Assembly (NCBI RefSeq): GCF_018873765.1
Contig: NC_057919.1
Span: forward strand, 69,744,984-69,808,983
Reading direction: 5' to 3'
DNA from: Telopea speciosissima
Taxonomy: Eukaryota; Streptophyta; Magnoliopsida; Proteales; Proteaceae
Length of the DNA: 64,000 bases
Under the pieces are notes generated by a model that was not told the origin of the DNA, made no database searches, and worked only from the letters and a program-made list of their open reading frames with translations. Made by a program: the position numbers and the translations under genes. Each line of letters begins with the position of its first letter. Position 1 is the stretch's first letter. This document shows, piece after piece, positions 35,349 to 48,731 of the stretch.

Positions 35349-35694
35349 GGGTGTCAAAACCTAAAACGAACTGATAAAACCGGTCTGGATTGACCCATTT
35401 GAGCCTGATCCAAAATGAACTGCAACTTTATCGGTTCGGGTTTGGTTTATGGGTTAGAGCACAAGTCGATTTTGTTTCGGTTTGGGCTAAACCGATTGGC
35501 CCACCCGACAAGATCGAACCTGAACCGAACACTAAAACCAACCCTGAAACCTTAAAAACTCTACCTAATCCCTATCCACAACCAGCATGAAACGAAATGG
35601 AACCAAAAAGTCCTTATTGATTAGGTTTCGGTTTCCCTAAAACCCACACCGAAACCAAAAAAAACCGAACCAATAAACCGTCCGATTGACACCT
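35349..35694. mobile_element. Non-autonomous 'AGGGTGTCAA' element
   Basis: Ends AGGGTGTCAAAACC and, inverted, AAGGTGTCAATCGG. The interior is made of 'accgaaccgaaaccga' variants, as at 51405 and 57572. It probably belongs to a hAT-like family. Confidence 0.55.
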
Positions 35695-35859
35695 TTACAT
35701 CTAGAGTTGGGCTCACATTCATGTACGTGAGCGTACGTCCATCCATGTGGGTCCTACAAAGTGGATTCCATCTGTACAGTTGGGAGTTGTTATCGTACAT
35801 GAACGTAAGCTGGACTCTATATATCTATCTCTCTTTCCCCACCTCTTCACACTAATCCC

Positions 35860-36193
35860 AAATCTTTCTGAAGTGATCATCGAAAGTGATAATTTGTTAA
35901 TGGTCAACATCTTGAACAAGGTATATGTCGCCTCCCCATGGAAGGTTGCTCTTATTCTCAACGATTGTTCACAAGTAGCATTATTGTTTGAAGACGTTCA
36001 ATACTAGCAAACCTTAAGGGAAGGCAATGCTGCCGCTGATTGCTTGGCCTCTTTAGGCTCCTCTATTCAAGATTCTCTAATCTGGCTTCAGTCCTCTCCC
36101 CTTTGTATTAATCTGTTATTGTATACTGACTCTTTTGAAACTTTGTTCCAACATTAATAAATCTTCTTATCAAAAAAAAAAAAAAAAAAAAAA
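35860..36193 (+). pseudogene. LINE 3' tail with RNase H remnant
   Basis: The plus-strand reading EVIIESDNLLMVNILN, then a stop, then REGNAAADCLASLGSS, matches the end of the plant LINE RNase H domain. It ends in an A run (36173-36193). Only the last part of the domain survives. Confidence 0.6.
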
Positions 36194-36496
36194 CACGTAA
36201 ATCCAATTAAGGATGGTAAACAAATACTACATAACAATTTCATTCTCACCTTTTTCGCATGTTTTCCACCAGAAAAATTCTTGTTAATTAATTCTAAGGT
36301 ACGAGGAAATGATGTCATTATTTAGTTGAGTGGAGGTGTGGGGTAGGATGGTGTTGTTTGGTTGGGTGGTAAGAGAGGCCATAAATCAAGTTGCGTAAAC
36401 AACAAGTGTTTTAAAAACTTTAAAGCTGGATCATGCTTGCAATCACTTCAAAATTTCAATATTCATGTATATATGGTAATGGGAATAAACGAGTTC

Positions 36497-36673
36497 ACAT
36501 CCTCTACTTCTGCCTGTCCCTATTTTTGTGTGCGTGCTATACACATCAAGACATACAAAGACCGTCTTATCTCTACCTGAGTATCTTGTCTGAGTGAGGG
36601 TAAGGCGGTCTTTGCATGCCTCGATATATGTAAGATACACACGAAAATAGGGACAGACTGAAGTAGAGGATGT
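36497..36673. mobile_element. Palindromic MITE ('acatcctctacttc' ends)
   Basis: ACATCCTCTACTTCTGCCTG at the left is mirrored at the right by CAGACTGAAGTAGAGGATGT. The inner arms also pair ('gtccctattttnntg'). Confidence 0.75.
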
Positions 36674-36774
36674 CGATTGGAAATAAACCTTTAGAGCCAG
36701 ACTCTCTTAATCCATTTTTAACAGAAAATCCACAAGATTTTATGCCCTTCAGATTAGGTTGGAGGAAGTAATTT

Positions 36775-39660
36775 TGTAAGGGCGTAAATCGGTTTGATTT
36801 CAGTTCGGGTCAAGATATAATGAACATGAATCGAATAGAATCGGATCAAACCGAACCAATTATTATTTGGTGCCAAACATGTAAATAGGTGACATTCAAT
36901 CATTCACACCCCGTAAATTCCGGCATTGAAAGAGTGTGGAACAGTTTAAGTCCATCAAATTCGACAGAAACAAAACGGCAACAAGAGATGAGAAAGAAAG
37001 AGGGAACAAGCAATGGAACAAGCAATAGAAAGCAATAGAGTCTAAACTCTCCCTCTCTCTCCCTTTTATTTTCTTTTCGTAAACGCTCTCTTTCCCTTTG
37101 TATTGAAGCTTTTTTTGGGAATGGAATATTGTAATATTTAATTAGTTTCTTAGTTTACAAGCAACAATTTCTTGTTAAAACCAAAACCAAAACCAAACCA
37201 TTATTATCGAACTGATTATTTACGGTTCAATTTGGTTCAGTTTTAAACAATCAGTTTCGATTCGATTTGAAAGTGACTCAGAAGATGAGATAATCGTGAG
37301 AGTTTTTATGAAATAATAGGAATACACCAATCCTACACTTCTACTTGTTTTCACCTTTCAATGAATGTGGCATTAGAGATATCATTAGGTAAAGGAATTT
37401 TCTAATTGAAACCCCATTTTTATGGTGTAAAAAAAATTGTAATCTTATTTTTTTTTTCTTTTTAGTATAATATATTTTTTTTAATAAGAGTAAAAACTAT
37501 CATTTCACATAAAACCGTGCATTAGAATGATTACAATTTTTAGACAACTTTTTTAATCTTTGCATTAAATACTGTATTAAATAACTTTTGAAAATACGAC
37601 AATAGGTAATTAAAAGCAGATGTCACAACTTCTAAACACACCTATAAATGTGTCATTCGATAAAAATTCTCAATACCAATCCTCCTCTATGCTCTGACTT
37701 GGGATAGGCAGTTGTATTAGAAACCCTAGCATTGCAGGAATTTTGATTGAAGGGCATTATGACAATATCAAGCAACTGTCTAAAATATAACATGTATTTC
37801 TCTAACCCCATGATTAATATTAGTTGTGACCAAGTGATTGCCCAAGACGTGTTGATCATAGGGTCATAATGCTCACTAAACTAAGCTTTGTTTCAAGAAT
37901 TGGGAATTGGCCGTTTTGGATCGTCATTGACTGTGAATGATCTCAATTGCAATCGATTCGTTACGACCTGTTCACACCCAAAAAACCTATAAATTCTTTG
38001 TTTTGGATCTGATGATTGACTCTAGGATTCTTCGGGACCAATTCATCCAATTGGCATTGACTTCCACGTTTTAAAACCCTGCTCTCATAACACAAGCAAA
38101 ATTTAGCTATAAGTATTCCTCTTTACCCCAATACAAGGACATCTTTCACAAACTATGCATTTAGATTTTGTCACATAAATTTATTATTTTTTTTTTTTAG
38201 TAAAATATAAAATTTATTTAAGTGTATGTTAACCTCCAAAAATGTATTTATTTTGTACCCAAACATGTACAACCAAATGGAGAAATGAAGTTTATGAAAA
38301 ATATCAAAAGCTTAATACTTTTACAAACCATTGTGAATTAAGGGTGTCAAACTGGAACAGGAAACGAAAACCGAAAACCAAAACTAGGCCGAATAAGCTA
38401 AACCAAACTGAAGCAAATAAAATTTGGTTACAATCCGGATCTAAAATGTAGGAATCAAATTCGATTCGGTTTCGATTCCAGCATAGGAACCGTCGGTTGG
38501 AATCGAAACCAAACTAAATTTGGATACTAATATACTCATATTAATACATTATAATACCAATATAGGGAAAAAGAACGTTGCTTGGTCGCATGGCTCTTGT
38601 GTGTCCAAACACAAGAGTGCGCAAAAATTATCACCCTACCCCTCTTGAAATCATAAGTCTCATCCATGTTGGTGCCCCTACATGTGTTTTCATTTGTCCC
38701 CCATGTTGGTGCAAGCGCTACAAAGCCAAGCTGTGATTTCTTGCTCACTAATAGTAATAGTAGATTTAATAATACTACTAAATTATAAGGGAAAAATTCT
38801 ACTAAAAAAAAATATTATATTGGTAAAAGATCTCTATTTGGTGGTGTTTCCCTATGCCCTCTCACAAGGCACCATGAAATGACGTCTCTGCCCCCTGGGT
38901 AGATACCCAAACGTGCTCCCCCATTGGCCCAAACTCTTGTGTAGAGACCATGCGACCAAATGGAGATCTCTTGCCCATATTTATAATATATGAATTGAGT
39001 GTAGGAATCATAACCACACTGTAAGACCGAGCAAGCAGATCCTGTTTGAATATCAATTCTAAATTGAACCAACACGATACCCAATTCAGACCGATGAGGG
39101 GGTAATTGAACTCAATGGTTGTAAATTGAAGGGGAAAATTTTACCCCGCAAAAATTAAAAAGAAAGTTTTCATACACTGCTGTGTAACCCCTCCAGCTAA
39201 ACCTTCGGAGTTATGGAGTAAATCTACATGGCCTGAGATACGAGTTACTCGTCAAAGACGTATACCCTTGTCATGATATCCATCGTTTTCTCCTTTTTCT
39301 TTTCCATTTTTTTTGTTGAACTCATTCTCCAATATAATTGAATGGGGAAGCAACCTTCAACGGCTCACTAGAATCGAGGGTGATCCATTAAAATCCATAA
39401 AATAAAAAAAGAAAGAAAGAAAGAAAGTTCTGTTTTTTGATCTTTTATTGACCCTTTTTTTTTTTTTTTTCTCAGTGCGTTTCTGCGTGATCATCCCGTG
39501 AAATTTCTCCTATAAAGTATAAAGATGCCATCCAGATTGGAAACTTATCCGTGATACGTGTAAATTTCTGTATTCGTGTCAGGAGCCCAATTCGTTGTAA
39601 GATTTTGAGGGAGTCAAAGAAAGAAACGGACACGGGAGAGGATTTCGATCCTATTTTTAA
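36775..39660. other. Intergenic, AT-rich, with repeat remnants
   Basis: Contains 'ggttcggtttggttt'-type non-autonomous element remnants (36780-37275 and 38341-38520), T runs and one MITE (listed separately). I see no gene. Short open frames here are Lys/Asn- or Leu-rich and unsupported. Confidence 0.5.
38827..38972. mobile_element. Palindromic MITE ('aagatctctatttgg' ends)
   Basis: AAGATCTCTATTTGG at 38827 is mirrored by CCAAATGGAGATCTCTT ending at 38972. GC-rich inner part. Confidence 0.65.
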
Positions 39661-39690
39661 AGCCTAGTGTGGAGGGAGAGTCTGTATCGT

Positions 39691-39698
39691 TATAAAAC
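39691..39698 (+). promoter_or_regulatory. Probable TATA box of the SPX-RING gene
   Basis: TATAAAAC lies 174 bp upstream of the ATG at 39872, in otherwise unremarkable sequence. A leader of roughly 140-150 nt would follow. Not verified by any transcript. Confidence 0.4.
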
Positions 39699-39871
39699 GT
39701 AGAGAAATTTCTGAAAAAAATCTTCCCTCTCGTAACTCTTCGTTCTCAGCTTAAGAACATTAGCATTTAAAGATACAAAACCATCGAATTTCATTAACCC
39801 ATTTGCCAGAAATCTTAATCGATTTCGTTTAGAAAAGGGTATTTGTCTGTTTTCATTTTGGTGGAGTAGAG

Positions 39872-42800
39872 ATGAAGTTCTGCAAGACTTATCAGGAATA
39901 CATGCAAGGACAGAAGCAGCCATTACCAGGGGTTGGATTGAAGAAGCTGAAGAAGATCCTGAAACACTGTAGGGAAGAGGTTCAATTGCAGAGAGACATC
40001 AATGGGGTACTTAACCCCTCCACATGTCCCCACCAATGCCCAGGTGATTAGAAGAATGAATTTCTTTGATTTGTTAATATCGAAAATTTTCACCTCAATT
40101 AAACTCCTGTTTGTTTCTTCCTAGCTCTTCCTTCACCCCCATTTTCAAATTCCTATGCTGACACCATTATCTTAATCCTGTTTCAAATGAAGGTAAAATC
40201 TCTTAAGCGGCCGATTTATGTTTAGAAATCTCGTTTTCCCTTTTCATTTTGTCTTATAAATCTGTTACAGTGTTAGTTATCTGATGAAAATTAGCATAAA
40301 TTGGCTGATACCAAGTTACAGAGTTTCAATTTATTATTTGCTCTTCTGTAGCTGCATTCATTCTCTTGTTTCCTTGCATGGAGACTAAATTTATGGAAGT
40401 GACAGGACTTTTTAGAAAAATACTATCACAGATTGTGTGAGCTGCATGAGCCTTGTAGATTAACTTCTGCCCATTTTTGTGTGGTGATTTTAACCTTTTA
40501 GTTTTGCATGTTCTTGCTGGGAAAAGAAATTTGGCTACTTCTAGTGCTTACAGAAATTGGTTTGATCTTCTTTTCTTTTCCTCCTTTTTTCTCTCCTTTG
40601 TATTCTCAACTCCTTCAAAAATTATAGATAATAAAACCTAAAAAAAATATCTCCAAATATCCACTATCAGCTTTGCTTCCCAGCTTGCACATACTCAGAA
40701 AGACAAATTGTGTGTGTTTCTTAATGAATTGTCATGAAGTTTCACAATTATATGTGAAGAGCATCTATACTGTCATCTCTCTCCCCATTTATATAGTTTC
40801 TTTTTCTTTGGCCTATTCCCCCCCCCCCCCCCGCGCCCCCCTTCTTTTCTCTTATCCTTTCAAGGAGAAGTGATAGTTTGCAGATTAGATGGGCTAAAAG
40901 AAGGATAAGGATGAAGATTACCTGGAAGAAGCAGTGACAAAAGATCTGGATCCCTTTGGTTTAACAGTAAATATGGCTTTGAACAAGGTTGAATGGTGAA
41001 ATGGGATTCATGTAGCGGATCCCATTTTAGTTGGGAAAATGCTTAGTGGAGTTGAGTTTTGTTTCAAGCTTTGTGTTAAATGGGGGAGAATTTTCGAATA
41101 CCAAGCGTTCCTACATGTTATAATCAGATTCGGTATGTAAAATAAAATGAAGAAGAAATTAGTTGTCAAAGTTGAATTCATGGAGTACTGGGAATCTGTT
41201 GTAGCACTACCCTTGTTTAGACTCTTCAAAAACCCATTTGTTTCAAGGCATGCCAATTTATGGATCTGTTGATTCATTCTCAAGGCAATTAGATTCTCAT
41301 AAATCATACTTATGCATACTGTTTATTCATGGTCTCACTGTCTCCATTTCCATTTATTTCAAGTTTTGATTTTTTTATGCTAATTGATGTGTAGTGTGCG
41401 ATGGAACCTTTTTCCCCTCTCTCCTCAAGGAGATGTCCACAGTTGTGGGCTGCTTCAATGAGCGAGCACAAAAGTTGCTCGAGCTACACTTGGCGTCAGG
41501 CTTCCGAAAGTGCTTTATGTGGAAAGGAAGGAACCATGTTACTTTAATTCAGGAAGGCAAGGACCTGGTCACCTATGCAATGATCAATGCCATTGCCATC
41601 CGAAAAATTTTAAAGAAGTATGACAAGGTATTTAATTACCCTTTTTTTTTGTGGTACTCACAAAGTGAGTCCTAAATTAAAAATACAATGCTGCTTTTTC
41701 TAGAGAAATTAATATAGAAAAGTATACTTTGGTCTTTTTTTTTCTAACTTTTTTCATGGGCACAGATCCATTACTCTAAACAAGGCCAGGCTTTCAGATC
41801 ACAAGCTCAAAGTATGCATATTGAAATCCTTCAATCTCCATGGCTTTGTGAGTTAATGGCTTTCCACATTAACTTAAGGGAAACCAAGGTCAAGATAAAG
41901 TCAGTCTCAGGATTTTTTGAAGGCTGCTCGCTTGTGTTTAATGATGGCAAGCCATCACTCTCTTGTGCAATCTTTGATTCAGTGAAGCTCGATATTGATC
42001 TTACATGTTCTATATGCTTGGTGAGTTTGTCTATTTGGTTTTGTCAGTGAAGGGGGTGTTTGAACAACTGCACCTGAATTCAGTCCTAATAAATGATCAT
42101 AAACATCTGTTGAGCAAAATTTTCTTGGAAAGTGTCACGTCGTGACAATCAGCCTAAAGAATTTCTGAAGGATGATGGCCATAATCTTCTGATCAGGATT
42201 AGTGTTGTATTGCCATAATATTTCCTAAATGTTTTATTGTCAATTTCCATCCTTCTGGAATGTGGTACCACTGTCTCAGATTCTTTTGGATACTGTCACG
42301 ATTATGAAAACTTCTAATGTTAAAAGGACAGCTATGTACTATCTTTTGATTAAATTTGGTATCATAATGGATCTCCTAGATAAGAACTGTAAACTTGACG
42401 TCCCCCGACCAGACCTGCCAATAAGTTTATAGACAATCGTTGTAGTTTAACAATGGTTACCTTGTTCTAACTTGGATAATTGTGAGCACCTGAATAAATG
42501 GTGTTTATCATTTTTATTAAATCTCCTGATTCTTCTGTGGTTCCTAACATTGACAGGACACAGTGTTTGATCCAGTGTCTCTCACATGTGGTCATATCTT
42601 CTGCTATAAGTGTGCATGCTCTGCAGCATCAGTGAGCATCGTGGATGGCCTAAAGTCGACAGACCATAAAGCAAAATGCCCTCTATGTCGAGAGGTAAGT
42701 ATCTGTTCTATGTTCTATTTATTTTCTTTATTAAATCGTAGTGTGAAGAGGGTGGGCCTTGGTGCAACTGTAAGGTTGCTCCATTGCGACCAAGTGGTCA

Positions 42801-43501
42801 CGGGTTCCAGTCTGGAAACAGCCTCTCTGTGAAAGCAGGGGTTTCGCATAGGTAAGGCTGCATACATTATGACCCTCCCCAGACCCCGCAGTGGCTGGAG
42901 CCTCATGCACTAGGTACACCCTTCTTTATTAAATCCTTATGTGACAGCAATAGAAGCTGTCTTCCTTGTCCTTGTGCATATGCAAGTCAGGAATCACCAG
43001 TTGGTGTGCCTCATTTTAGATATCTTTCGAATCCTAAATTTATTTGTAAGCTGCATAAGGTAAAATGTAGCATGTTTGTGTTTTGTGAATTAACTTCTGA
43101 AATGGATTTCAGGCAGGAGTTTTTGAAGGTTTTGTATTTTTGGAGGAGCTGAACATTTTATTAAGTCGAAGGTATATTTCGGTCAAACACTGAATTCTAC
43201 ACTGCATGTGTGGTTACTTATCTGCTTTTGTCATCTCAAGACGCCTCTGTTAAAAACACACAAAATATTAAATATTTAGGCAGCATTGCTAAACCAAAAC
43301 AAGAAATAATGTGTATTGTGGTTAAGTTTCATCCCTGTTGCTTTCAACAAGAAATATAATCTGACCCTTTTTCCTTGTTTTGCATCTTTCAACAGTTGCC
43401 ATGAATATTGGGAAGAACGGCTTCAAACAGAAAGAAAAGAGCGGGTGAAGCAGGCAAAGGAGCACTGGGAATCCCAATGTCGAGCTTTCATTGGAGTCTG
43501 A
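39872..43501 (+). CDS. SPX-RING E3 ubiquitin ligase, NLA/BAH1-like
   Basis: Six exons: 39872-40043, 41395-41627, 41766-42020, 42557-42694, 43113-43171 and 43396-43501; 963 nt, 320 residues, all junctions GT-AG and in phase. The N-terminus ([13 protein letters not shown], then [14 protein letters not shown]) and residues about 120-135 ([10 protein letters not shown]) form the SPX domain with its lysine cluster for inositol-phosphate/phosphate sensing. A C3HC4 RING occupies residues 216-264 (Cys216, 219, 231, His233, Cys236, 239, 261, 264). In Arabidopsis, NLA ubiquitinates phosphate transporters and the nitrate transporter NRT1.7 with the E2 PHO2 and affects immunity; the same role here is inferred. 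Length is close to the usual ~330. Intron 1 (1.35 kb) has a 16-C run near 40819; intron 4 holds an Au SINE. Confidence 0.95.
42738..42921 (+). mobile_element. Au SINE in intron 4 of the SPX-RING gene
   Basis: About 184 bp matching the plant Au SINE as I remember it: 'ggccttggtgcaactgtaag', box B-like 'cacgggttccagtctgg', 'cagcctctctgtgaaagcag', 'ccccgcagtggctggagcc'. Flanked by TTCTTTATTAAATC at 42724-42737 and 42922-42935. Same orientation as the gene. Confidence 0.85.
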
Positions 43502-45330
43502 TTGAGATTTGAGATGTCAAATACAACCTCAGTTCCATATTGCCACTGTCTTTTCTAGCATCTCTCAGTCTTGTGACGAGTCGTGAGCAGAGTTAGGTCC
43601 TTAGGATTTATTTGAAATTTTCTGCTTCCTTTCTTCTTCAGCATTTGTTGTCCCTAAATGTAGTTTGTTCATATCTTTTTCTGGATTTTGTCTTTGTACA
43701 TATAATTATGCATGTTTGGCTCCGACTCTGATGAAGAAATAAGAAATCTTGGAGATTCGGTCTGTCTGTGTTTCTGGATCATCTTCTTTTTTGTTTTTTT
43801 GGGTCAAATCAGAGTAATGGTAAAACTATGACAGGCAAGTGAGTGAAATTAAACTGAACAAATTAAAGGCAGCAACCAAAGGTTCAAGACAAATTTGAGG
43901 TACACTTGTTAATCTTCCAAGTTTAAGTAGATGATAGATCTTATAGCAGTAAGGAAACTGAGATACTTTAGAAATTTGAATTTGCTTCATATCATCCTTA
44001 AATGGGCTAGTAGGAGCTTATGCTACTACCCTGTACCTTACTAAAAGCTGGACCAGCCATTTCAATTGATCAAGCATGGAAAACAAATTCTAGTAGGGCA
44101 TATGGCAGATTGTGTAATCTTATACCATAACAATATTTAGATCAAGGAGGACTGCAGTTGTCATGAACTTGATTTGGATCTGTTGAGAAATCATCTGCAA
44201 TTGGAATGAAGGACTTTTTATTATTTTGGACTGGCACAACCTCTTCTTAATTTGAAACTGATTTGGGTCTAAGACTTTCAAATATGGGTTGTGTTCTGCA
44301 CTTCTGCTTGGGACTTCATTTTTGTTATTAAAACTTGTAGCTCTAGATGACAAACCTACATTTCCTATTTTCCCAAGATGAGTTACATTCCTCATGTAAG
44401 GCAATTAATCAGGAGCACTGTTCACAAAAATCTGTTTAAAATGGCATTCTTTTTTTTTACCGTTTGTTTCCCAATAATATGGGGAAAAAGGGCAAACGGT
44501 CAACAATCTATTTTAAACACTTTTAAAACGTGTTTAAAACATATTTCCATTTTTTTGCCCTTTTTTTAAGATCTTTGCTTGTTGAACACAATGGCTTATT
44601 TAATTGACCATATCTTTGTCTCCCAAACTCCGATTGACCTGATTCTTTTGCCGACATAAAGTTGACTTGAAATGATACAATTTTCATTATATCACCTTCA
44701 ACTTAAGTTCAATGCACAAACTAGGAAATTGAACTACAAACTGATGCATCTGGTGAAAAGGGTTTCTAAAGTGATGACTCCTAACTCAAATTGAACGTAC
44801 ATCATTCCAAGAATGTTAGTTATATTGACAACAATGAACAATACCATAGCCAAACCACATTGCTCAACAAGACTTTGGACATGTTTTTTGTCATGGTGTA
44901 TGAATTTGGAATTGATGTTGGATGATATGTCTTGGAACTTATAATGGGTTGTGGAATATATATGCATTAATGTTGGATGTTATAGTTGTTTTGAGCATTA
45001 GATGCAAGTTTTCAGATAATAATTCCTCAATTTATATGAATATAAGTATACTGCCTCTTTTCCTTTTTTTTTTTTTTTTAGTAGGAAAGAGATTTATTTA
45101 AGAAGAGCGGATTACACTCCCACTGCCTTTTTTCCTATCGTTCTCTATTTTTATTTTTTTTTGCCATATTATTTGGCAAACTACTACTACTACAGTTCAT
45201 GGGATGGTACTTCCTTCTTCATCTTTAGTGTGAATTGCAACAACTAAGCCATATACAGTAGATTGGAACATTGCAATGGTGACTAGTGTGCCAGGGATGC
45301 AGCTTTTTGAAGTCATTTTAAATTTTCAAA
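43502..45330. other. 3' flank and intergenic, no gene
   Basis: The 3' untranslated region of the SPX-RING gene probably ends between 43.68 and 43.76 kb (several T-rich and AATAAG-like signals). The rest is AT-rich, with a hairpin-like 'ttttaaacacttttaaaacgtgtttaaaa' type stretch near 44510. No supported coding region. Confidence 0.5.
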
Positions 45331-45346
45331 CTTATCTCCTTAATAT

Positions 45347-45500
45347 ACCATAGCCAAATCACATTGCTCCATTGTGATCAAGTGGTTACGGGTTCGAGTC
45401 TGGAACAACTTCTCTATGAAAACAGGGGTAACAATGCGTACATTAGGACCCTCCCCAGACCCTGCAGTGACGGGAGCCTCATGCACTGGGTATGCCCTTT
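45347..45500 (+). mobile_element. Au SINE, second, partial copy
   Basis: Shares 'ccctccccagaccc', 'gggagcctcatgcactgggta' and 'acgggttcgagtctgg' with 42738-42921 but lacks the 5' third. Flanked by TTATCTCCTTAATAT (45332-45346) and TTATCTCTTTAATAT (45501-45515). Confidence 0.8.
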
Positions 45501-46139
45501 TTATCTCTTTAATATGTAATTAGGCTGATTGACTTCAAAGCATGACTTTGATTACTGAAAATCAAAATACTCAGTGGAGACTAATCCCATACCCAATTCC
45601 GAGTTTTTAAACCTTGCTAATAAATGTCTAATGTTCCGTTTGAAATGCATTCCTAAAATACATTCTAAGTCGATAATGCATTTTTGGATCATCATCTCAG
45701 AATGCATACCAAACACAACTTAAGTATTTGGATTATCTAATTTTAATGGCTGATCAGGTATGTGCAGAAGTGTACTTTCTAAATGTAAAACTGTTGGTCC
45801 CATTCACATGTATGAGTTTACTTGTGGATTGTTTGAATGATGAATTCCATCCAAGATTTAATTTCAGTAGACATTCTGAATAAAGAGGGATCTCATGCCT
45901 TTTGTATGGTGGCTCCCACCTATTTTTCATTTGTATTACCACTTAATTCATGGGCCCCATATAAGAGTTTACTTTTTTATCATATCTCATACCAATGGTG
46001 GATCCAAAATAACTTTTGTTTTTTCAAAAGAAAAATCTCATTTCTCAAACATTGAAAGAAAAAAAAAGCTGTTTTATTTAAGAACATTCAAAGTGGAGAG
46101 AATCTTTTCATTCAAGGCCACCAAATCTGAATTTAGCTC

Positions 46140-46294
46140 GTCTCTAGGGAGCCCAACACGCCCAGGGTGCTGCCAGCCGTTGAGTTGTGCCGCACATATC
46201 CCTAGGTGTGTGCTGAAATGTGTGCGGTATAGCTCAGACGCTGGATGCATGAATGCCCCCTGGCAACACCCTGGGCGCATGCCTCCTTGGAGAC
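46140..46294. mobile_element. 'GTCTCYAGGGAGCCCAACA' MITE, uninterrupted
   Basis: Ends GTCTCTAGGGAGCCCAACA and TTGGAGAC. The interior (gccagccgttgagttgtgcc) matches 25995-26060, and it gives the ancestral form of the interrupted copy at 25805. Confidence 0.75.
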
Positions 46295-48206
46295 GATCCT
46301 GATCCACCAAATCTACCCCCAAAAAAGGGCTCATATTTTCTCCACTCAGGGTGAGAGAGAATCTCTTCATCCACCCCATTTAACCTTCTAATTGGATTAG
46401 AGAAAGTATTTTGGATCGAGAGCATTGCATGTGAAGAATTAATGATGACCCCAGAATCCAATCATAGTGTTCTCACCCCGTCTGGCCGCCCTGGTTCTAA
46501 AGTGATCTGTAAGGGCAAATTTTAAATTCCTCATAGTGCTCCATGATTAAAAAGGTGATGAGGGCTTTTATCATGATTTTTTTTTTCAATAATAGATTAA
46601 TAGGACTCTTACTGAGAGATTTTTGGTCTGTATCCAACAAATGATCTTAATGATTTAAATCAATCAATGCTCTTTTTTTTTTTTTTTCCTATTTTCTTTA
46701 TAGGAAAAAGATACCTATGATGTCATACTGGGATTCCTTCACACAATTCTCACATAATGAGCCATGGGATTACATTTTACCCAAAAAAAAAAAAAAAAAT
46801 AGCCATGGGATTACACTAACACTTTCTTTCTTTAAACAAAATGTGGGTTTCTACTAAACAATTGCATCTCCGGCTATCTCATTGGTGTGGTCTCCCACTC
46901 TAGCATCGTGAGAAACCTTTGAACTTTTCTTATTCTTATCCTTTTTCATTTGTATTTTCATGAAATTACATTATACGAGTATAGCAATTAGGTATTAGGG
47001 ATGTCCTTAGGAACTTCTCTAACGGGACACTTGAGACAAATCATGCATTGCTGATCAAGCAAGTATTTCGAACCGTTTCAGATAGACTTTGTTGCATCAC
47101 TAGACAATAAATGATACTCTCTTTCTATTAAGGGAAGAAGCAGCATACAACGCTAGAGTGCAAATTCTATCATACATCCTCTCACGTAATGAGTCGTAAG
47201 ACCCATGTTAAAACTCTCTCATTCTAACCCAAGTAAACTCTATGTGGATGATACGATTCTCTGCACCATGTTTGGTGTCATATGCAGATTCCTTCCCACA
47301 CTCACATCGTAGGGAATCCTCTCCCTTTCATTATTTGTAAGTATCAAGTCTTATCAATTGGCTTATAATTAGCTTAGACTTATTCTGGCTAGCAGATTGC
47401 AAAACTATAAATAGGTGTTTACGTTTGTTTACCTAAACAAAAACTGTTTGAAAATCTAAGAACAACCAAAGTAATGATTCATTATTCAAATTTACACTCA
47501 AATCTGTTGGGTGTCAACCTACATGCTTTCCGTTAAAGCAAACATTATTCAAAAGAAGTGTAGTAGAAGGTAATATAATAAGGTATTATGGTCCAAATCA
47601 TGGCCCCACAATCAACATGACAACATATCTTGGGGGAAGGAAAAAAAATACATCCAACGGTGCGAGCTTGAATAGAAAAAAATAAATAATAATAACTAGG
47701 TCTGCTCGAGCTCGAACCGTTGGATGAAGTATCTTTCACATGTTGAGCCCGTAGACCTGAACTGCAAATACACCATAAGATTAAGAACAACAGAGGATTT
47801 TTACCATAAGATTAAGAACAACAGAAGATTTTTACCATAAGATTAAGAACAACAGAAGATTTTTATCCCTCACCATGGCCGTATCGATCGATATCTCTTG
47901 TCCTTGAATAGGATAGTTTGGACCATAAACAACTAAGAGGTGAGAGTTGGTGAAGAGATTCTCCTCTCACCTTAGGTGAAGAAAAACTTAATTTATTAAA
48001 AGAAAAAGAAGGAAAAGGGTCTCTGAGTAAATGGCATAATGGAGCACATCAATGAGGTATGACAAAACAATATCATTTGAAGGAGGGCAATGAGGATATA
48101 TCATATGAGGAGAAGAGAGATAGACACATATAGTAATGTGCCCTGCCTGCTCAAAGATCCTTTTTCATACCAAAAAAAAAAAAAAAAAAAAGGAAGAAAA
48201 AATGCA
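46295..48206. other. Intergenic with a triple 31-bp repeat
   Basis: No gene seen. A 31-bp unit ('accataagattaagaacaac') is repeated at 47772, 47803 and 47834. A loose inverted pair 'catccaacggtgcgagcttg'/'gctcgaaccgttggatga' at about 47653-47726 looks like a MITE. A-runs lie at 46780-46798. Confidence 0.6.
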
Positions 48207-48365
48207 ACCCGGTCATGTGCTAGGCATGGCGACCACGCCTAGACACATAACCGCCTTGGGTAGTCTGGAAATGACCACCTTGCCCCTGTGTAAAGGCAGA
48301 ATTCCAAGCTCCCCAAGGCGATTATGTGTCTAGGTGTGGTCACCATGCCTAGCGCATGACCGGGT
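48207..48365. mobile_element. Palindromic MITE ('acccggtcatg' ends)
   Basis: ACCCGGTCATGTGCTAGGCA at the left is mirrored by TGCCTAGCGCATGACCGGGT at the right. The inner arms (gcctagacacataa / ttatgtgtctaggt) also pair. Confidence 0.8.
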
Positions 48366-48731
48366 AACGTTCTATTCCCCTCCCCCTTCAACCCCCCTCC
48401 CTCTCTCCCCAAAAAAAAAAAAAGTGAAAGACTTTATCAGGTCCAAAACTTTCCAACTTACAATTAAACAATGAGTGGGATGACAAAATCTTAAATATAT
48501 AAAGTTTAGGGAGAAAAAGAAAATGGGATGGTTCTAAATGAATATAATACACATAAGGTACCTTGAAAATTACATATTAGCTTAGTTGTTATCATCATTC
48601 TTGTACCTAAATTACTCCAACCTTGGACTTCCATGAAATTACAATTATTAACTCAACAAGGGATCAGTGTTCGTTGTGGCCATGGCCCCTCTCTTGTTAG
48701 GAAATCACTTGAAGTTTGAGATAGAGACTAA

